Shown in pieces: positions 10,660 through 23,037 of a stretch of DNA of 64,000 bases. Below the pieces are notes generated by a model. It searched no databases. It had not been told where the DNA came from and saw only the letters and a list, made by a program, of their open reading frames with translations. Position 1 is the first letter of the stretch. Each line of letters starts with the position of its first letter. Both the position numbers and the translations under genes were made by a program. This DNA comes from Nothopassalora personata (lineage: Eukaryota; Ascomycota; Dothideomycetes; Mycosphaerellales; Mycosphaerellaceae), in NCBI GenBank assembly GCA_033816765.1, contig CM066288.1, forward strand, positions 3,844,001-3,908,000, given 5' to 3'.

Positions 10660-10981
10660 ACGGGTTAGCTACCCTAAAGAAGAAATAGGGTTACGAGTTA
10701 ATCGCGGTAAACGGATTATCGTTACCTAGCGTAGAATAGGAGACGACACTATTACTACTAGCTATCTAACAGCACTACGAGAATATTACCTTAGATGTTA
10801 CTAATATAGCTAGTTATAACATAGTATTAGGTATGCCTTAGTTAAGAAAGCACAATCTAGTAATCGACTAGAGAAGAGGAGTACTTACATTTAGGGAATG
10901 CGATTGCGTTGTCGACATTTAGCCTACGTAGTAGTAGCGTTTACTAGTAGATAAGGTAAGGAAATAGCTAAACGAGATATA

Positions 10982-11368
10982 TGTTATTGTCTCGTTCTAG
11001 GGCTAGTCTTAAAAGAGAGATAAGTCAAGTCACGTGGCGGTATTATTCTTTAGAGAGGCTAAAGTAAGCTAAGCGAAGATGAATGATAGGAATAAGAGTT
11101 GTATTCCAATCAGTGAGATAGTAACATGAGTTAAACGCATTAGAACTATAAGGGTTTCTAGCGTTCCTAAATACAAAGGAGATTCGCGGCGTAGAGCCTA
11201 TAGCTTAGTATAATCACCTTAATTAGTCCTACTAAGCATACTGATCACACTAATTAGTCCGTAAAGTGATTAGTGTCACGTGCGTCTAGATGATTAGTAT
11301 TACGTGTTTCTAAGTGATTAGTGTTTCGTGTGTCTAGTTGGGGCTGCCGTTTAGACCGAACCGTAACA
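10982..11368 (-). repeat. LTR of Gypsy copy Y, left member (387 bp)
   Basis: Read on the minus strand it runs from TGTTACGG to AATAACA, has the same length as 15289-15675, and differs from it mainly by C/T and G/A changes of RIP type. Its U3 carries repeated CACGTGA and ACTAATCA-like motifs. On its right a polypurine tract (GAAGGGGGATAG on the minus strand) identifies it as the 3' LTR of Y. On its left is copy X sequence ending in ATATA (10977-10981). Confidence 0.85.
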
Positions 11369-11459
11369 CTATCCCCCTTCTAGCCTAGCTTAGTCCCTTA
11401 AGCTTACTTATAACGAACGGTATCCTCTATGTATTTGCGTATAGCTTCTTCCCTTTACG

Positions 11460-12017
11460 ATGCCTATCTACTAACGCCCTTCTAGCACTATCCGTCGCCG
11501 CCGTCTCTACGAGTTCGTTAAATCCGCGGGAGAAGTTATAGTTAAGAAATGCTTAACGTGTGAAAAGCATGGTCGCGTGTATAAGGTGCACATTCGTTCC
11601 GGGAAGTGTAGTAAGTGTCTTCGTCGCGGCTAAAGGTGCGATGTAAGAGTAACTTAGTCGGAGTTTAAGAGGTTAGTAGAGGAGAAGGCTCGTCTTCGTT
11701 AGAAAATCCAGGAGTCTCGGTCCGCTTAGGAGGAGGCGATGCGGGTTTATAAGAAGGCTCTCGAGGATCTAAAGATTGCTCGCGCGCGCGAGGAGCGCTT
11801 ACGTTAGTAGATAGATCTAGTAGATCGTCGTGCCGAGGAGGCAATTTCCGTTAAGGAAAGGGAGATCGAGGAGCAGGAGATAGAAGAGGCTTCTTTGCTT
11901 CCTTCGGATATCCCTTGTGAGGGTCTAGCTCTCAACTTGTTACTAGGCACATGGGGTGCTATTAAGGGTCTCGGTAACGAGTTCTAGGAGGTACCCGAAC
12001 TACTCCCTGCTAGTTGA
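11460..12017 (+). pseudogene. Antisense Zn2Cys6-like gene of Gypsy copy Y, RIP-broken
   Basis: The plus strand, opposite to Y's pol, reads through a frame of about 185 codons homologous to the antisense proteins of E1 and E2: a basic start, C-x2-C, the V-H-I-R-S-G-K-C-S-K-C block, a final Cys followed by D-V-R-V-T, then a charged coiled-coil-like region and an acidic tail. Length and position match the 186-aa E2 protein. The third Cys codon now reads Tyr (TAT) and several Gln codons are TAA or TAG, all explicable as RIP. This copy shows that the antisense gene also occurs in a pol-bearing element and is not confined to the short ones. Confidence 0.7.
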
Positions 12018-15000
12018 CTTGTAGGTCTTTATTTTTCTTATAATATTCTCGGATCTTTTGTTAATAGTTTTGTAGGTTCTTTTCTAGTTCCTAGGTATTT
12101 TCTGATTCGTCGTATCCTTTCCATTTAACAAGGTATCGCTAACCTTTCTTATCTAGGATTCTTTCGACTTCGAATTTGTTTTCTACTTCCGGTTCGAAAT
12201 GGAAGCTCTCCTAGCAGGGTGTTTCGGCGTCTACGGGTTCCAACTTAGAGATATGGAAGACTAGGTAGATTCTTACGTCTAGTGGTAGTCGTAGGCGGTA
12301 GTTAACTAGTCCTATAACTTTGTCGATAAAAAATGGTCCGACCTTAACGTAATCTAGTTTCTTAGTCTGTCTTCTTGTTCTTAAGTTTTTTGTAAGGAGA
12401 TAGACCTTATCCCCCTCTTTTAGTAGAGGTGCTATTATTCTCGTGTCCTGCCGTTGTTAAGACAGTTTGTGTTGTGCATCTTCGATCGCCTTACGTGTTT
12501 CTTTATGCACTTCCTTAAGAGTATCCGTCGTTACGATTGCTCTTTCGGCTTGTAGGTGGGATCTAGGTGTTCTAAATAGGTTAGGATCTTTACTAAAGTT
12601 CGCATAAAATGGTGTCGTTGAAGTTGTCTCTAATTTGTGGTTGTTTAGTGCAATCTACGCCATTGGCAGTAATGAGATCTAGTTGTCTTATGTATAATTG
12701 ATGTAGTGTCGTAGGTATTGTTCTAGCGTTTAATTCATCCTTTCGGTTTGTCCGTCTGTTTCCGGATGATATGCTGTTAACAGCTTGTGTTTAATTCCGA
12801 TCGTTCCTATAAGCGTCTTCTAGTAGTTTAATGTGAATAGCTTGTCTCTGTCCGTTATAAACGCTTAAGGGAATCCGTAGTATCGGATAAGTCTATCTAG
12901 TACGAGGTATCCGAGCTGCTCTATATTGTACGTTTCTAATGTAGGAATGAAGTGTGCGTATTTCGTAAGTCTATTAACTATAACTAGTATTATGTCGTAT
13001 GGTTGTTTCGTAACTTAATCTCTTAACGGTAGGAGTTTCGTAATAAAGTCTATTGTAACTTCGTCCCATGGTTTCGTCGGTAGTGTCCTAAACTGTAGGT
13101 GACCGTATTTTGCATGTCTCGTAGCCTTATTTCGTTAGCAGTGTACGCATTGTGTTAGGAACCGCTGTACGTTATCCCAACTGGGCTTGGATCTTTGCAG
13201 TGATGTCTCTGACTCGTTGAGAAGGTAGTGGTTCCAAACAGTATATGGTGTATACTTGAAATGAGTTGAGCACGAGGCTCCTATCTACTTGCAAAAGAGC
13301 GTCGTCTATATAGTGCCGTGTCTTGGCGTGATCTTTCCTGCTCTCTCTGCTCTCTCTGCTCTCTCGAGAGAGCACCCGAGAGCACTGAGAGCACTCTGCA
13401 TATCGGGTGCATCCGCTGGTCTGCTGGCATCGATTGGTTGGCTACGGGCTTCCCCAGACCGATCCGTAACACATTGTTTAATGTAGCGTAATACCTTAAG
13501 TCTTATCTATAGAAATGAGAAACTGCGCTGTATTAGGTCTATAGTTTTTGAAGTTCTAGGGTGTCTATAAGTTGGTCCGTCGTAATGTTATTAAATGCAT
13601 TCTTCTTCTCGATCCTTCGGTACTTAGTATTTTCCTTACGATATAGGGAATTGTTCGTCCCTATCGCCTAATATCCGTACGATGTTGTTAAATTCTCTTA
13701 TGTTGGCACTAAGACTTCCGTCGGGGTTCGTCTTTAATATCTTATGTTGCACTGGTTCTTTTTCTTCTATGTAGTCGCTTCTTCGGCTTAGCGCGTCGGC
13801 GCGGCTATTCTCTCGTCCTAGAGTATATTTAATTTCGAACCTATACTGTCCTAGTAGCTCCGACCAGCGGGCTTGCCTTCGGGTAAGTTCTTTCGTCGTC
13901 GTGAAGTACGTAAGATTCTTATGGTTAGAAAGAATCGTTAACTTCGGTGGGCCCTCGACATATACTCTCTAATGTTACATAGTAGCAACAATAGCTAGAA
14001 GCTCTTTGTTATAGATGTCGTAGTTCTGTTCCGCTATAGTCATTTTCCGGGAGTAATAGGCTACTAGGTGTCTCTACCTATCGTGTGTCTACGTTAGACA
14101 CGCGCCTATTGCTATATTAGACGTATCGGTCTCGATGTGGACTTCCTTGCTACCATCAAATAATCGAAGCGTAGGGGCTAAAGCGCATTGTTCCTTAAGT
14201 TTCTTAAATGCTTTAGTCTGTTCCTTTCCCCATTTCTAAGTAACGTCCTTTCTCGTAAGCATCGTCATTAGTGCTGCTATTTTCGCGTAGTCCTTAATGA
14301 ATTTCCGGTTGTAGTTCGCTAGTCTAAGGAATGATTGTACGTCCTTAACTGTTTTTAGTTCTAGCTACTCTCTAATTAACTATGTCTTCGTAGGGTCGAT
14401 CGTTATCCCTATGGTGCTAATAATAAAGCCTGAGAATTTAACTTCTTTCTTGTAGAATTCGCATTTCTCGGGTGCCGTCTTGAATCCTAATTGCGTGAGT
14501 CGTTCGAAGACGTCCTAGACTTGTTTTATGTGTTCCTATAGGGATCCTTTTATGTAGACTAGTATGTCGTCTATGTAGGCGATAACGCATACGTCGAGTA
14601 GGTCTCTAAGTGTTTCGTTTATAAGATCCTAGTAGGATACGGGTGCGTTAGTTAATCCCATTAGTATAACTAAGAATTCGTAGAGTCCGTATCTTATTCT
14701 AAAAGCGGTTTTCTATTCTTCTCCTTCTACTATTCGTATAGCATAGAAGGCATCTCGTAGGTCAATCTTCGTATACTAGTCCGATCCGGTTAATCTGTCC
14801 TATGCTTCTTCGATGTTAGGTAGCGGGTATCGGTTCTTAATCGTAATCTCGTTTAACTTCCTATAGTCTTGTACGAGTCGTAACTTCCCGTTTGCTTTTA
14901 GAACGAACATACATAGAGTTCCTACACTTAAGGTGGATCTTCTTATCTATCCTTTAGCTAGCTTCTCCTTTAGCTATTCTCGTAGGGTCTATAGCTCTTT

Positions 15001-15288
15001 CTTAGACATTTGATATAGGGGTCCCTATAGAGGCTCTTTCCCTAGCTAAATGTTGATCTTATAATCCTATAGGCGGTGCTTAGGTAAGGCGGTTTTGCCT
15101 CTCTCCTCTTTAAAGAGTCGCGACTACTTGCGATACTCCTTAGGAATACTTAACTCTAAGATATTAGTATTCTTCGATAGTGCGTTACTTCTATTACTTC
15201 TAGTAACTTCGTAACCCGGCGGCCCTACGCTAGTGTCTATCCCGGTCGAAGGTGGTTCTTTTATCCTTCTATTCGGCGTAAGCTATAT
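12018..15288 (-). mobile_element. Gypsy pol segment (copy Y 3' part joined to inverted X), RIP-broken
   Basis: The minus strand runs from chromodomain (near 12,200) through integrase, RNase H and reverse transcriptase to the protease region, stopping at 15288. The first part, to about 14,240, keeps more CpA/TpG than copies A and C and belongs to Y. Beyond that it is almost identical to A and C, and its last 150 bp differ again. It ends with the reverse complement of the sequence that should follow copy X at 10981 (atatagcttacg), showing that this end is inverted X. A solo LTR interrupts it at 13153-13471. No intact reading frame remains. Confidence 0.7.
13153..13471 (-). repeat. Solo LTR of E2 type
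   Basis: The 319-bp LTR matches the E2 LTRs in U3 and most of R-U5 (a few U5 differences), in reverse orientation, with no internal element beside it. It is flanked by CATTG on both sides (13148-13152 and 13472-13476), and the empty site is seen in copy A near 1490-1515. It arose by recombination between the two LTRs of a full insertion. It has little RIP although it sits in RIP-mutated Gypsy DNA. Confidence 0.9.
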
Positions 15289-15675
15289 TGTTACGGTTCG
15301 GTCCAAACGGCAGCCCCGACTAGACACACGAAACACTAATCACTTAGAAACACGTGATACTAATCATCTAGACGCACGTGACACTGATCACTTCACGGAC
15401 TAATTAGTGTAATTAGTATGCTCAGTAGGACTAATTAAGGTGATTATACTAAGCTATAGGCTCTACGCCGCGAATCTCCTTTGTATTTAGGAACGCTAGA
15501 AACCCTTATGGTTCTAATGCGTTCAACTCATGTTACTATCTTACTAATTGGAATACAACTCTTATTCCTATCATTTATCTTCGCTTAGCTTGCTTTAGCC
15601 TCTCTAAAGAATAATACCGCCACGTAACTTAACTTATCTCTCTTTTAAGACTAGCCCTAGAACGAGACAATAACA
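15289..15675 (+). repeat. LTR of Gypsy copy Y, right member, now 5' LTR of C
   Basis: This 387-bp LTR reads TGTTACGG to AATAACA on the plus strand. It is followed after two bases by TTAAACGC (15678-15685), complementary to the GCGTT(C/T)AA segment in its own R region (15519-15526), the self-priming arrangement also seen in copy A. Its left flank TATAT (15284-15288) is the reverse complement of ATATA at 10977-10981. Confidence 0.85.
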
Positions 15676-18600
15676 CTTTAAACGCCCTTAGGATAAGCGC
15701 TACTTAAGCAGCTAGTAGGAGAACACCCGCCCCTAGCGAAGTAGGAAGCATCCGCCGTGCGCTACTACAACAGACTACTACGAAGGACGATAAGTCTAAT
15801 AACGATGACGAGCCTACTCTAAGGAAGAACGACGTTAAGGCTGCTAAGCTAGACCTCTTCTATAGAGATAGGGCTAAGTTCGACGACTGGATCAATTAGA
15901 TAGATATGTATCTTATGTTTAACCTAGTCGATGCCGATAAAAGAACTATCTTCGCTATTACGTACCTTCGCGGAAGTGCGCAGAACTGGATCAAACCTTA
16001 CCTTAAGGAATACCTTAAAGGTATAGGACGATTAGACCCCACTAGAATGTTTAGGAGCTACACTCTCTTTAAAGATAAGATGAAATCAATCTTTAGAACC
16101 TCGAACGAAGTCTAATAGGCTATACGAATCATTTAACACCTAAAGTAGAAGACGTCTACTTTAGAGTATGCCGCTAAATTCGAAGAATACGGACAAATTA
16201 CCGGATAGGACTAGACGGCGTTAATAACTATGTTCCGACGTGGACTTAAAGACTCCGTTAAGGACGAGTTAATAAGACACGGGGGACGGATTACTAACCT
16301 CGAAGAGCTAATGAAGGCGTCGATTAATATCGATAACTAGCTCTAGGAACGACACTAGGAGAAGAGATACGACTCCAAAGTAGGAGGAATAGTAGGATAC
16401 GCTCCGGACCGTAGACCCTTAGGAGGATACGTTACGAAGGGAGAATTCTTACGATAAAGCCAACCCTACTATAGACCACAGCTAATAGAACTAGACGTTA
16501 CCTAACGAGGACGGAAGATCGACAAGAGTAGGGGCTACGGAAAGCCCTTTAAAGGAAAAGGAAAACTTACATGTTATGCCTATAGTAAGGAAGGTCACAT
16601 AGCGCGAGATTGCCGCGGTAAAAATATAGTGCGCCGCGAGTAATTTAATATAATGCAACCCCGAACTAGTAAATCTAAGAGCAGCGTTAGATCTTGAGGA
16701 GATACCGACTATACTCGGAGAGTAGAGGAGAGAGCTAACAACAGAAGCACGACGCCTCTCCTAGACCCCTTAGAAGGACGAGGAGGATACTATAGGCAGC
16801 AAATGATAGTTATTCTATTTAATGCGAAGAACCAACTACGACAGTTCAACATAATAACACGAAGAGTCGACTACGAGACCAAATCCGAGTCTCGAAATGG
16901 TTATAGAAGCCTTCATTAGCGATTCTGTTACTAAGACTCGTGTTAAATCTACTACGCCGCGAAATTAGGCGTAGGGTATTAGCCTTAGCAACCACGAGGA
17001 ACCCTAGGAGCGACGCATAGGTAAAACGCCACGCTTAGAGAAGTGGACATCGATAAATCCTACTTTAACGAAGATAGAAGCGATAAAGGAAATCAGGACC
17101 TAGGATGGAACGGATTATAGTTACTAGAACCATAGGAAGAAAGTTAAGAAACCACCGGGCTAGATACCATCGAGGAAGAACAGGATCCGGAAGAATTAAG
17201 CGAAGAAGATTCCTCCGAAGGAGAAGAGAGCGACACTAACGACGATAACGAACAACTTACCTTTACGGTAGATGCACCTAAGAAACTGTACGACATAATC
17301 ATCTACCTATAAAGAAGGCACGAGGAATTCCTACCTAAGATAGGTGGACGAAGGAAGCTACATTCTATTAAGTTTAATAAGACACTCGACACCCTACGAG
17401 GCATAGCCTAGGGATACCCACTTATAGAAACAACCGAGAATCTAGCAACTACCGTTATAGAACGACTACCGATAGGAAGCCGAATAACAGGAACCGGATA
17501 TCTTACACCGTTAGGAACATTTATATCGAATGAATTACGCAACATAGTGCAACACGCACGCGCACTCTACTTAGAAACGTAGAAGATCTAGGAACGTAAC
17601 AGACTACAAGTGTAGACATAGGGTAACGGGCTATAGGTTCTAGCCGAAGCCTCTAGGTACGAAGTATAGCGAACTACATACTATTTGGGAAAAGGATTAG
17701 CTCCCTAGGAATGAGCGACCGGAGGGAGTTATGTAATACTTAGGCTCATGCATCGACATTAAACACAGTTTTCTAGACACAAGTAATCGTTAACGGACAT
17801 AAGACTAGTGTTATAATCGACTTAGGAGCAGCGGGGAACTTTATCTCCGAGTCTTTCATAAGAAGAAACGGGTTAGCTACCCTAAAGAAGAAATGGTGTT
17901 ACGAGTTAATCGCGGTAAACGGATTATCGTTACCTAGCGTAGAATAGGAGACGATACTATTGCCACTAGCTATCTAACAGCACTACGAGAATATTACCTT
18001 AGATATTACTAATATAGCTAGTTATAACATAGTATTAGGTATGTCTTAGTTAAGAAAGCACAATCTAGTAATCGACTAGAGAAGAGGAGTACTCACATTT
18101 AGGGAATGCGATTGCGTTATCGACATTTAGCCTACGTAGTAGCAGCGTTCACTAGTAGATAAGGCAAGGAAACAGCTAAACGAGATATAGCTTACGCCGA
18201 CTAGAAGGATAAAAGAACCACCTTCGACCGGGATAGACACTAGTGTAGGGCCGCCGGGTCACGAAGTTACTAGAAGTGATAGAAGTAACGCACTATCGAA
18301 GAATACTAACATCTTAGAGTTAAGTATTCCTAAGGAGTATCGTAAGTAGTCGCGACTCTTTAAAGAGGAGAGAGGCAAAACCGCCTTACCTAAGCACCGC
18401 CTATAGGATTATAAGATCAACATTTAGCTAGGGAAAGAGCCTCTATAGGGACCCCTATATCAAATGTCTAAGAAAGAGCTATAGACCCTACGAGAATAGC
18501 TAAAGGAGAAGCTAGCTAAAGGATAGATAAGAAGATCCACCTTAAGTGTAGGAACTCTATGTATGTTCGTTCTAAAAGCAAACGGGAAGTTACGACTCGT

Positions 18601-21146
18601 ACAAGACTATAGGAAGTTAAACGAGATTACGATTAAGAACCGATACCCGCTACCTAACATCGAAGAAGCATAGGACAGATTAACCGGATCGGACTAGTAT
18701 ACGAAGATTGACCTACGAGATGCCTTCTATGCTATACGAATAGTAGAAGGAGAAGAATAGAAAACCGCTTTTAGAATAAGATACGGACTCTACGAATTCT
18801 TAGTTATACTAATGGGATTAACTAACGCACCCGTATCCTACTAGGATCTTATAAACGAAACACTTAGAGACCTACTCGACGTATGCGTTATCGCCTACAT
18901 AGACGACATACTAGTCTACATAAAAGGATCCCTATAGGAACACATAAAACAAGTCTAGGACGTCTTCGAACGACTCACGCAATTAGGATTCAAGACGGCA
19001 CCCGAGAAATGCGAATTCTACAAGAAAGAAGTTAAATTCTCAGGCTTTATTATTAGCACCATAGGGATAACGATCGACCCTACGAAGACATAGTTAATTA
19101 GAGAGTAGCTAGAACTAAAAACAGTTAAGGACGTACAATCATTCCTTAGACTAGCGAACTACAACCGGAAATTCATTAAGGACTACGCGAAAATAGCAGC
19201 ACTAATGACGATGCTTACGAGAAAGGACGTTACTTAGAAATGGGTAAAGAAACAGACTAAAGCATTTAAGAAACTTAAAGAACAATGCGCTTTAGCCCCT
19301 ACGCTTCGATTATTTGATGGTAGCAAGGAAGTCCACATCGAGACCGATGCGTCTAATATAGTAATAGGCGCATGTCTAACATAGACACATGATAGGTAGA
19401 GATACCTAGTAGCCTATTACTCCCGGAAAATAACTATAGCGGAACAGAACTACGACATCTATAATAAAGAGCTTCTAGCCATTGTTACTACTATACAACA
19501 TTAGAGAGTATATGTCGAGGGCCTACCGAAGTTAACGATTCTTTCTAACTATAAGAATCTTACGTACTTTACGACGACGAAAGAACTTACCCGAAGGCAA
19601 GCCCGCTAGTCGGAGCTACTAGGACAGTATAAGTTCGAAATTAAATATACTCTAGGACGAGAGAATAGCCGCGCCGACGCGCTAAGCCGAAGAAGCGACT
19701 ATATAGAAGGAAAAGAACTAGTATAACATAAAATATTAAAGACAAACCCCGATAGAAGTCTTAGTACTAACATAAGAGAATTTAATAATATCGTACGGAT
19801 ATTAGGCGATAGGGACGAACAATTCCCTATATCGTAAGGAAAATACTAAGTACTAAAGGATCGAGAAGAGGAATGCATACGACAACATTACGACGGACTA
19901 ACTTATAGACACCCTAGAACTTTAAAGACTATAGACCTAATATAACGCAGTTTCTCATTTCTATAGATAAGACTTAAGGTGTTACGCTACATTAAACAAT
20001 GCGTACACTACTAACGAAACAAGGCTACGAGACACGTAAAATATGGTTACCTACAGTTTAGGACACTACTAACGAAACCATAGGACGAAGTTATAATGGA
20101 CTTTATCACGAAACTTCTACCGTTAAGAGATTAAGTTACGAAGTAACTATACGACATAATATTAGTTATGGTTAATAGACTTATAAAATACGTATACTTT
20201 ATTCCTATATCGGAAACGTATAATGTAGAGCAGCTCGGATACCTCGTACTAGATAGACTTATCCGATACTATAGATTCCCTTAAGCGTTCATAACGGACA
20301 GAGATAAGCTATTTACATTAAACTACTAGAAGACGCTTATAGGAACGATCGGAATTAAACATAAGCTGTTAATAGTATATTATCCGGAGATAGACGGACA
20401 AACCGAAAGGATAAAGTAAACGCTAGAACAATACCTACGATACTACATTAACTACGCGTAAGACAACTAGGTTTCATTACTGCTAATAGCGCAGATTGCA
20501 CTAAATAACTACAAATTAGAGACAACTTCAACGACACCATTTTATGCGAACTTTAGTAAAGATCCTAACCTATTTAGAACACCTAGATCTCACCTATAAG
20601 CCGAAAGAGCAATCGTAACGACGGATAATCTTAAGGAAGTACATAAAGAAACACGCAAGGCGATCGAAGATGCATAATAAAAATTGTCTCGACAACGGTA
20701 GGACACGAGAAAAATAGCACCTCTACTAAAAGAGGGGGATAAGGTCTATCTCCTTACAAAAAACTTAAGAATAAGAAGATAGACTAAGAAACTAGACTAC
20801 GTTAAGGTCGGACTATTTTTAATCGATAAAGTCGTAGGACTAGTTAACTATCGACTACGACTACTACTAGACGCTAAAATCCACCTAGTCTTCTATATCT
20901 CTAAGCTAGAACTAGTAGACGCCGAAACACCTTACTAGGAGAGCTTCTATTTCGAACTAGAAGTAGAAAACGAATTCGAAGTCGAAAAGATCCTAGATAA
21001 GAAAGGTTAGCGATACCTTATTAAATAGAAAGGATACGACGAATTAGAAAATACCTAGGAACTAGAAAGGAACCTACGAAACTGTTAGTAAAAAATCTAG
21101 GAATACTATAAAACTAAAAAACGGCTAGCTAACTAAGCTACCGATT
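15676..21146 (+). mobile_element. Gypsy chromovirus copy C, gag-pol remnant, RIP-inactivated
   Basis: In order on the plus strand: gag (about 15,740-16,650, with a zinc knuckle near 16,569-16,615 whose second Cys is lost), aspartic protease (Asp-Leu-Gly-Ala near 17,815), reverse transcriptase (YIDD near 18,897), RNase H (ETDAS near 19,340), integrase (about 19,900-20,650) and a C-terminal chromodomain (EVEKILD near 20,975). Stops from CAG/CAA occur throughout; the longest open stretch is 69 codons in gag (15906-16115). From about 16,150 onward it is the near-perfect reverse complement of copy A. It ends at 21146, where copy D begins in opposite orientation across the shared trinucleotide GCG. 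Confidence 0.85.
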
Positions 21147-23037
21147 AGCGTACGTGCGTGTTACACTATGTTGCGTAATTCATTCGATATAAATGTTCCT
21201 AACGGTATAAGATATCCGGTTCCTATTATTCGGCTTCCTATCGGTAGTCGTTCTATAACGGCGGTTACTAGATTCTCGGTTGTTTCTATAAGTAGGTATC
21301 CCTAGGCTATGCCTCGTAGGGTGTCGAGTGTCTTATTAAACTTAATAGAGTATAGCCTCCTTTATCTACCTATCTTAGGTAGGAATTCCTCGTACCTTCT
21401 TTATAGGTAGATAATTATATCGTACAGTTTCTTAGGTGTATCTACCGTAAAGGTAAGTTGTTCGTTATCGTCGTTAGTGTCGCTCTCTTCTCCTTCGGAG
21501 GAATCTTCTTCGCTTAATTCTTCCGGATCCTATTCTTCCTTAATAGTATTTAGCCCGGTAGTTTCTTAACTTTCTTCCTATGGTTCTAGTAACTATGATC
21601 CGTTCTATCCTAGGTCCTGATTTTCTTTATCGCTTCTATCTTTATCGAAGTAGGATTCGTCGATGTCTACTTCTCGGAGCGTGGCGTTTTGCCTATACGT
21701 CGCTCCTAGGGTTCCTCGTAGTTACTAAGGCTAATACCCTACGCCTAACTTCGCGGCGTAGTAGACTTAATACGAGTCTTAGTAATAGAATCGCTAATGA
21801 AGGCTTCTATAACTATTTCGAGACTCGGATTCGATCTCGTAGTCGACTCTTCGTGTTATTATATTAAACTGTCGTAGTTGGTTCTTCGCATTAAATGGAA
21901 TAACCGCTATTTACTGCCTATAGTATCCTCCTCGTTCTTCTAAGGGGTCTAGGAGAGGCATCGTGCTTCTATTACTAGCTCTCTCCCCTACTCTCCGAGT
22001 ATAGTCGGTATCTCCTCGAGATCTAACGCTACTCTCGGATTTACTAGTTCGGGGTTGCATTATATTAAATTGCTCGCGGCGTACTATATTCTTACCGCGG
22101 CAATCCCGTGCTATGTAACCTTCCTTACTATAGGCATAGCATATAAGTTTTCCTTTTCCTTTAAAGGGCTTTCCGTAGCCCCTACTCTTATCGATCCTCC
22201 GTCCTCGTTAGGTAACGTCTAGTTCTATTAGCTATAGTCTATAGTAGGGTTGGCTTTATCGTAAGAATTCTCCCTTCGTAACGTATCCTCCTAAGGGTCT
22301 ACGGTCCGGAGCGTATCCTACTATTCCTCCTACTTTAGAGTCGTATTTCTTTTCCTAGTGTCGTTCCTAGAGCTAGTTATCGATATTAATCGACGCCTTT
22401 ATTAGCTCTTCGAGGTTAGTAATCTATCCCCCGTGTCTTATTAACTCGTCCTTAACGGAGTCCTTAAGTCTACGTCGGAATATAGTTATTAACGCCGTCT
22501 AGTCCTATCTAGTAATTTGTCCGTATTCTTCGAATTTAGCGGCATACTCTAAAGTAGACGTCTTCTACTTTAGGTGTTGAATGATTCGTATAGCCTATTA
22601 GACTTCGTTCGAGGTTCTAAAGATTGATTTCATCTTATCTTTAAAGAGAGTGTAGCTCCTAAACATTCTAGTGGGGTCTAATCGTCCTATACCTTTAAGG
22701 TATTCCTTAAGGTAAGGTTTGATCCAGTTCTGCGCACTTCCGCGAAGGTACGTAATAGCGAAGATAGTTCTTTTATCGGCATCGACTAGGTTAAACATAA
22801 GGTATATATCTATCTAATTAATCCAGTCGTCGAACTTAGCTCTATCTCTATAGAAGAGATCTAGCTTAGTAGCCTTAACGTTATTCTTCCTTAGAGTAGG
22901 CTCGTTATCGTTATTAGACTTATCGTCCTTCGTAGTAGTCTATTATAGTAGCGCACGGCGGATGCTTCCTACTTCGCTAGGGGCGGGTGTTCCCCTACTA
23001 GCTGCTTAAGTAGCGCTTATCCTAAGGGCGTTTAAAG
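21147..23037 (-). mobile_element. Gypsy copy D, truncated gag region, RIP-inactivated
   Basis: The minus strand carries gag of the same family as copies A and C: the 66-codon open stretch at 22598-22798 is identical in protein sequence to the piece in copy C. It is cut off on the left at 21146/21147, so protease and the rest of pol are missing. Its 5' LTR follows at 23038-23468. Confidence 0.8.

Larger units (their letters stand above)
7970..10981 (+). mobile_element. Gypsy copy X, gag-protease fragment, interrupted by E1
   Basis: The parts at 7970-8220 and 10660-10981 join into one plus-strand segment homologous to copy C at about 17615-18190 once E1 and one ACGGG are removed. The segment holds the end of gag and the aspartic protease, whose active-site triplet in this family appears as Asp-Leu-Gly-Ala in copy C. 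RIP stops are common. Copy X stops at 10981 inside the protease region, at the sequence ATATA, where the LTR of copy Y begins. The continuation of X is found inverted at 15288. Confidence 0.75.

Noticed and set aside
13320..13400. CTCT/GAGAG repeats in the solo LTR as a possible CRISPR or microsatellite array
   Set aside because: They are the U3 repeats of the E2-type LTR with no regular spacers; CRISPR arrays are not expected in fungal nuclear DNA.
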